Shown piece after piece: positions 63,089-64,000 of a DNA stretch of 64,000 bases (position 1 is the first letter of the stretch; every line of letters begins with the position of its first letter). Location of the stretch: positions 41,105-105,104 of the forward strand of contig CANTFK010000091.1 of assembly GCA_947646735.1 (NCBI GenBank), given 5' to 3'. The position numbers were made by a program, and so were the translations under genes. The notes under the pieces are model-generated. The model did no database searches and was not told the DNA's origin. It worked only from the letters and a program-made list of their open reading frames with translations. This DNA comes from Peronospora farinosa (lineage: Eukaryota > Oomycota > Peronosporomycetes > Peronosporales > Peronosporaceae).

Positions 63089-63189
63089 GGTCAACTTCCC
63101 TTCGAATACCAGAGTATACAAAGTATACAGTATACAGTATAAACCTAGTAAAAAACTAAAATATAGAATATAACTAGGCTACTGAATAC

Positions 63190-63271
63190 AAACACGTATC
63201 TCAAAGGAAAATCAAAAGTGACCTTTCCTTTCGGCTGGGTAGCCTTCATCAGTGAGAATTCCCACGTGTTT
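63190..63271 (-). ncRNA. Hammerhead ribozyme in PLE-2 5' pLTR
   Basis: Same as the others; cleavage between 63204 and 63203. Confidence 0.88.
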
Positions 63272-63447
63272 TTTCGGCGTATGTGAACCAGTCAAATTTT
63301 TGAGCTGGCTTACAACAGCGCTTAAAACATAGCATAGTAGTTTTAAGACAATGTGCCGAAAGGATAAATATGATAGAATTAAACAAATTTTGTTAAATTA
63401 TGTTAAATTTTTGATTTTGTGACCAAATAATCTGTTTAATTTTTAAA

Positions 63448-63624
63448 CCAATCAAAATTTTGACTTTTGGTCCAATCATTATTTTTTAGGTTTGGACCAA
63501 TCAAATTGATGACATTTAAGCCAATCAGATAGGTGACTTATTAGCCAATCGAATATGTAGGATTTTTAAGCCAATCATGTATTCGGCTTTTAAGCCAATC
63601 AAAATGTTAATTTTTAAGCCAATC
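63448..63624 (-). promoter_or_regulatory. PLE-2 promoter candidate: eight CCAATC boxes
   Basis: Fourth copy of the array, upstream of PLE-2 ORF1. Confidence 0.65.
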
Positions 63625-63829
63625 ATATTATTGATACCAAAAATTAATACCCGTTCAAAGAGATAGTATCAATTATAAGGTTTGAAAGTCTAACAATAAC
63701 AAATACCCGCTCAAAGCGATAGTATCAGTTATAAAGTCTGACAGTTATTAGAGACGCAAAACAGATACCTGTTATAATCGATGATATCAGGTATAAGGTT
63801 TTAGGTTTGGGGTTTAGGGGTTGGGTGTT

Positions 63830-64000
63830 TAGGGTTTAGGGTTTAGGGTTTAGGGTTTAGGGTTTAGGGTTTAGGGTTTAGGGTTTAGGGTTTAGGGTTT
63901 AGGGTTTAGGGTTTAGGGTTTAGGGTTTAGGGTTTAGGGTTTAGGGTTTAGGGTTTAGGGTTTAGGGTTTAGGGTTTAGGGTTTAGGGTTTAGGGTTTAG
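63830..64000 (+). repeat. Telomere array 3 (TTTAGGG), runs off the window
   Basis: At least 24 units up to the last base. It may be the chromosome terminus or lead into another PLE copy. Confidence 0.97.

Larger units (their letters stand above)
58900..63829 (-). mobile_element. PLE-2, second copy of the telomeric Penelope-like element
   Basis: Shifted by exactly 5159 bp from PLE-1 and nearly identical. The ORF1 and RT frames translate identically. One visible base difference (G at 59412 and 63579, A at 54253 and 58420) is shared by both pLTRs within each copy. Confidence 0.93.
63067..63829 (-). repeat. PLE-2 5' pLTR
   Basis: Direct repeat of 58900-59662. It ends in GGGGTTGGGTGTT next to telomere array 3. 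Confidence 0.92.

Overview
The window is eukaryotic and almost certainly from an oomycete, probably a Peronosporales plant pathogen (Phytophthora or downy-mildew type). The evidence is compact genes with 60-100 bp introns, a TTTAGGG telomere, many decayed Ty3/Gypsy and Ty1/Copia elements, and a Penelope-like element at the chromosome end. The sequence runs from a gene-rich arm (left) to the telomere (right): TTTAGGG lies on the + strand and points right, so the chromosome end is at or beyond base 64000.

Bases 1-16064 hold ordinary housekeeping genes: the 3' end of an EGF-like membrane protein, a five-exon multipass membrane protein, an ArfGAP, mitochondrial pyruvate dehydrogenase E1-beta, a medium-chain zinc-type dehydrogenase, the DEAD-box helicase HAS1/DDX18 (broken by one base in a homopolymer), TIM44, a 15-exon DMC1 recombinase and a kelch-repeat protein. 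HAS1 and TIM44 are divergent with about 0.2 kb between them; DMC1 and the kelch gene converge within 60 bp.

From about 16 kb to 53.3 kb no host gene could be recognised. The region is a nested pile of retrotransposons: a Gypsy truncated in its RT (18.8-22.5 kb), an LTR-bounded chromovirus Gypsy on the minus strand (22.5-30.5 kb), a Copia (31.1-36.2 kb) inserted into an older Copia gag, Copia 3' tails, a second chromovirus (38.2-46.1 kb), another Copia (49-52 kb) and several unclassified repeats. Two Gypsy elements carry a long ORF on the opposite strand, starting next to the 3' LTR and converging on the chromodomain end of pol.

At 53329 this debris is capped by a TTTAGGG array, followed by two tandem, essentially identical 5.16-kb units and more TTTAGGG. 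Each unit is a Penelope-like retroelement lacking the GIY-YIG endonuclease, lying on the minus strand with its 3' end toward the centromere, as expected for reverse transcription primed from the telomeric G-overhang. Each has two LTR-like repeats (pLTRs). Each pLTR carries a type I hammerhead ribozyme and eight CCAATC boxes about 24 bp apart. ORF1 (a basic, Gag-like protein) is joined to the reverse transcriptase by a textbook -1 frameshift signal: A AAA AAC, a 6-nt spacer and a 6-bp GC stem. The ORF1 start codon lies in the pLTR and its next codons run through a single telomere repeat. This telomeric element, with ribozyme, promoter array and frameshift site, is the most interesting system in the window.
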